Positions 62,011-64,000 of a stretch of 64,000 nt of DNA are shown piece by piece. The notes under the pieces are model-generated. The model made no database searches. It worked only from the letters and a program-made list of their open reading frames with translations, and was not told the DNA's origin. Each line of letters begins with the position of its first letter. Position 1 is the stretch's first letter. The stretch is from Paragorgia papillata (lineage: Eukaryota; Cnidaria; Anthozoa; Scleralcyonacea; Coralliidae), in assembly GCA_035771165.1 (NCBI GenBank), contig JAWNZC010000311.1, positions 410,001 through 474,000 on the forward strand, written 5' to 3'. Made by a program: the position numbers and the translations under genes.

Positions 62011-63380
62011 ACAGAATAAGGATTAACCAGAAGTCCGACTTTGATGTAAGCGTCCTCGCGAAATGTCGGGCTCGCGTTCCCGGCGCCATTTTGAAAGTAA
62101 GTTCCCCCGGGAAATTACCCCTCTCGTCCATGCGACCCTCGGGCTCTTGTATTCAATTACTCTTGGCCTTCGTGTGACCTTTAAATTAACTTTATATTGT
62201 TGTCTATCTATATAAATAAATAATAAATAAATAAATAAATATTTAGTTAAGTAAACAAGCAATTTACTTTAGAAAACGATTCTTTGGAGATAGAATTCTT
62301 TGACCACGAGGTTATTAAAACTTGAGTGAGCGGATACTACGGGTAAAAGTCCGTGGCAAAAAAAGTCCTGCACTCGCAAAGCCGGGTTTTACATTTCTTG
62401 ATTTTGCCGACACATTTGTTTATAGAAAAAGATTGCTAACAATTTCGGAACTACGCATTGTTGAAATACATCGGGTATGTATGTTGTTAGAAATTTTAGA
62501 AGCTTTCATTTGGTATATAATTCAAATTTTAGTGTTACCTGTAACTTTTTAAAATGTTCAAAATGTTCTCACCATTGTTCGTAAAATAAGAATTATATAA
62601 TGGAAATGGACTCCTCACAGGTGTTATCGAATTTTGGATTTTGTTTTTAAACACTAAACGCACAACCCTGAACTGCATATTTGAAACAGAGGATACCGTC
62701 AAGTGCTATTCATGTCAAACTTTTAATTTTCTTGCTGGGAAGTATTTTACAATATGAAAAAAACATCATTATTTTGGTCTGGACCGTCTGAAATTTATGT
62801 ATTTTTTTAGTTTGTTTTGCCTTTTGCCTTTTGCTGTTTTGGTGTTTGCAGTTCAGAAAGACTTCTGGTATGAACCTCAGATATTTCTTAAACAGAAGCT
62901 AATATTTGCCTATCAACACACCCGTTTTTCGCAAGCCTCGTCTCACACTTAGGTAGTACAACTAGCGTCAACTGCGGTCATTACAGCGTATTTAAACAAA
63001 TATATATACAGTATATATATATTCTAAATAATTCAATGCATGCTTTAAGTAGAAGTCCGGGACTGCACAGAGGCTAGCTCTACACAAAATGATATAAAAT
63101 TGACAGATGTAGGGTAGATTGTTCTAACATAAAATGTCTAGTGGAGTCCTCCAGGCCACACTTCACCCACGGTGAAGCCCATGCCAGGACATGAGGGCAA
63201 GGTCCTATCCAGAAGGAGTGCCAGGGCCCTTACCCTCACTCCGACCTAGCTTGCGAGCCGGCTCTCCTTTGGGGGTTGGGGGGTTGGGGAGAGGAGGAGA
63301 AGTAGAGCCTGCACGCGCAGTATTGTTTTTTGAGTAGTAGCGTTCCAAATTGGGACGCAGCTTACTGATTGGACGAGAAG
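62011..63380. other. Upstream region of the helicase gene; no other gene seen
   Basis: Contains an AAATA-type microsatellite at about 62213-62241 and short TA runs at about 63000. Becomes more G+C rich from 63130 towards the gene start, as expected for a promoter-proximal region. Confidence 0.4.
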
Positions 63381-63381
63381 A

Positions 63382-63403
63382 TGATTGATCACGTGATCAA
63401 TCA
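63382..63403. promoter_or_regulatory. 22-bp perfect palindrome with E-box core
   Basis: TGATTGATCACGTGATCAATCA is centred on CACGTG and lies 10 nt before the ATG of the helicase gene. Likely a binding site for a dimeric factor (bHLH-type E-box), or part of the 5' UTR. Confidence 0.45.
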
Positions 63404-63412
63404 AACAACAAC

Positions 63413-63897
63413 ATGGCGGAGAGAAAGAGTGAACGTGCTATAGAAAGAGTGATCAGAGAATTATCAAATAAGTTCGATGTATCTGTCCAGCTAAACGATG
63501 AGCAGCGCATGGCGTTAAGTAGTTTGCTTGACGGTTCAGATGTTCTGGCTGTTTTACCCACAGGTTATGGGAAAAGTCTTATATTTCAGTTGTTGGTTCT
63601 TGTTGGTCAAGCGGCCAAAACGCAAACATCTGCTTTGGTTGTCTGTCCACTAAAAAGCATCGTACGAGACCAAATAAAAGAGGCCACCGACTTGGGAAAT
63701 GCTGCAGGAGATCTCTCAGAGATATCCAGTGACGAATTAAGAAATTCAAAATTTCAGTTGGTGTTTGGAGCAGCAGAGGTTGTTCTTCAAGAACGAGTGA
63801 CAAATATACTTAAAGATCGAGACTCTGCCATACATAGCACATTATCTGCTATCGTTGTGGATGAATCGCACATCGTTGAGACGTGGACGGGGAAAAG
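63413..63897 (+). CDS. RecQ-like helicase, first exon
   Basis: The first exon of a host-type gene with introns. Residues near 30-60 hold the helicase Q-like region and motif I (LAVLPTGYGKSLIFQ, Walker A with GKS). Motif Ia follows (VVCPLKSIVRDQI), and motif II is VVDESH at about 147-152, where the usual Ala is Ser. The start ATG sits in a good context (CAACATGGCGG). Coding ends at AAAAG before a donor-like GTACGG at 63898; beyond it the frame soon meets a stop. The remaining helicase domain and RQC region must lie in exons outside the window. RecQ-like helicases unwind DNA in repair, though divergent copies are multiplied in cnidarian genomes. Confidence 0.75.
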
Positions 63898-64000
63898 GTA
63901 CGGTAGTTTTATAGAACTACGTATTTTGGTTTTATTTTACTAGCGCTGTGAAGAATCAAACACTTTCGAAGAAGTTGAGCGATGAATTATAGTAGCGTCT

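Overview
The window looks like animal nuclear DNA from a marine invertebrate, most likely a cnidarian (anthozoan-like). That placement is an inference from the kinds of mobile elements present, the AT-rich composition and two intron-bearing host exons; no taxonomic marker is present. It is dominated by mobile and virus-like DNA.

Region 1 (1 to about 14.87 kb) is the right-hand part of an integrated Polinton/Maverick-type (polinton-like virus) element; its left end lies outside the window. It carries a retrovirus-type DDE integrase, an A32-like packaging ATPase, a protein-primed family B DNA polymerase (broken by frameshifts), a C2H2 zinc-finger protein, small membrane proteins, a basic coiled-coil protein and several orphan proteins. 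I recognise no double-jelly-roll capsid protein and no adenain-type protease. A 1.3-kb gene block occurs twice in inverted orientation (1-1306 and 7610-8915). Every start codon in the element has an ATAAA/ATAAATG-type motif within about 10 nt upstream, and several transcription-unit ends carry short AT-rich stem-loops.

Region 2 (14.9-33 kb) is gene-poor: foldback MITEs, a broken Crypton-type tyrosine recombinase (DUF3504 type), a degenerate Penelope-like retroelement with RT, GIY-YIG endonuclease and a hammerhead-like core at its 3' end, a non-LTR retrotransposon remnant, tRNA-derived SINEs and many palindromic repeats. A probable first exon of a furin/proprotein-convertase gene lies at 33.1-33.28 kb, minus strand.

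Region 3 (34-57.5 kb) is a nest of elements: a palindromic repeat family (here called R) in four copies; a decayed Helitron of the Helentron type (RPA-like, OTU protease, PIF1 helicase tail, AP-endonuclease) at 38.2-42.6 kb; and a 6.7-kb virus-like element (here called V, 42.81-49.55 kb) with short terminal inverted repeats. V carries a P-loop ATPase, a 105-aa protein and an acidic zinc-binding protein, arranged as a 1.85-kb inverted duplication whose inner junction lies in a (GAG/CTC)n microsatellite. Further MITEs with clear target-site duplications follow (7 bp at 50.1-51.24 kb; 9 bp at 53.52-55.17 kb).

Region 4 (57.5-64 kb) is mostly noncoding, with a Tc1/mariner-type MITE (TA duplication), a 677-bp foldback element flanked by TTAA, and at the right edge the first exon of a RecQ-like helicase gene.

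All functional calls rest on motifs read by eye; no database search was possible.
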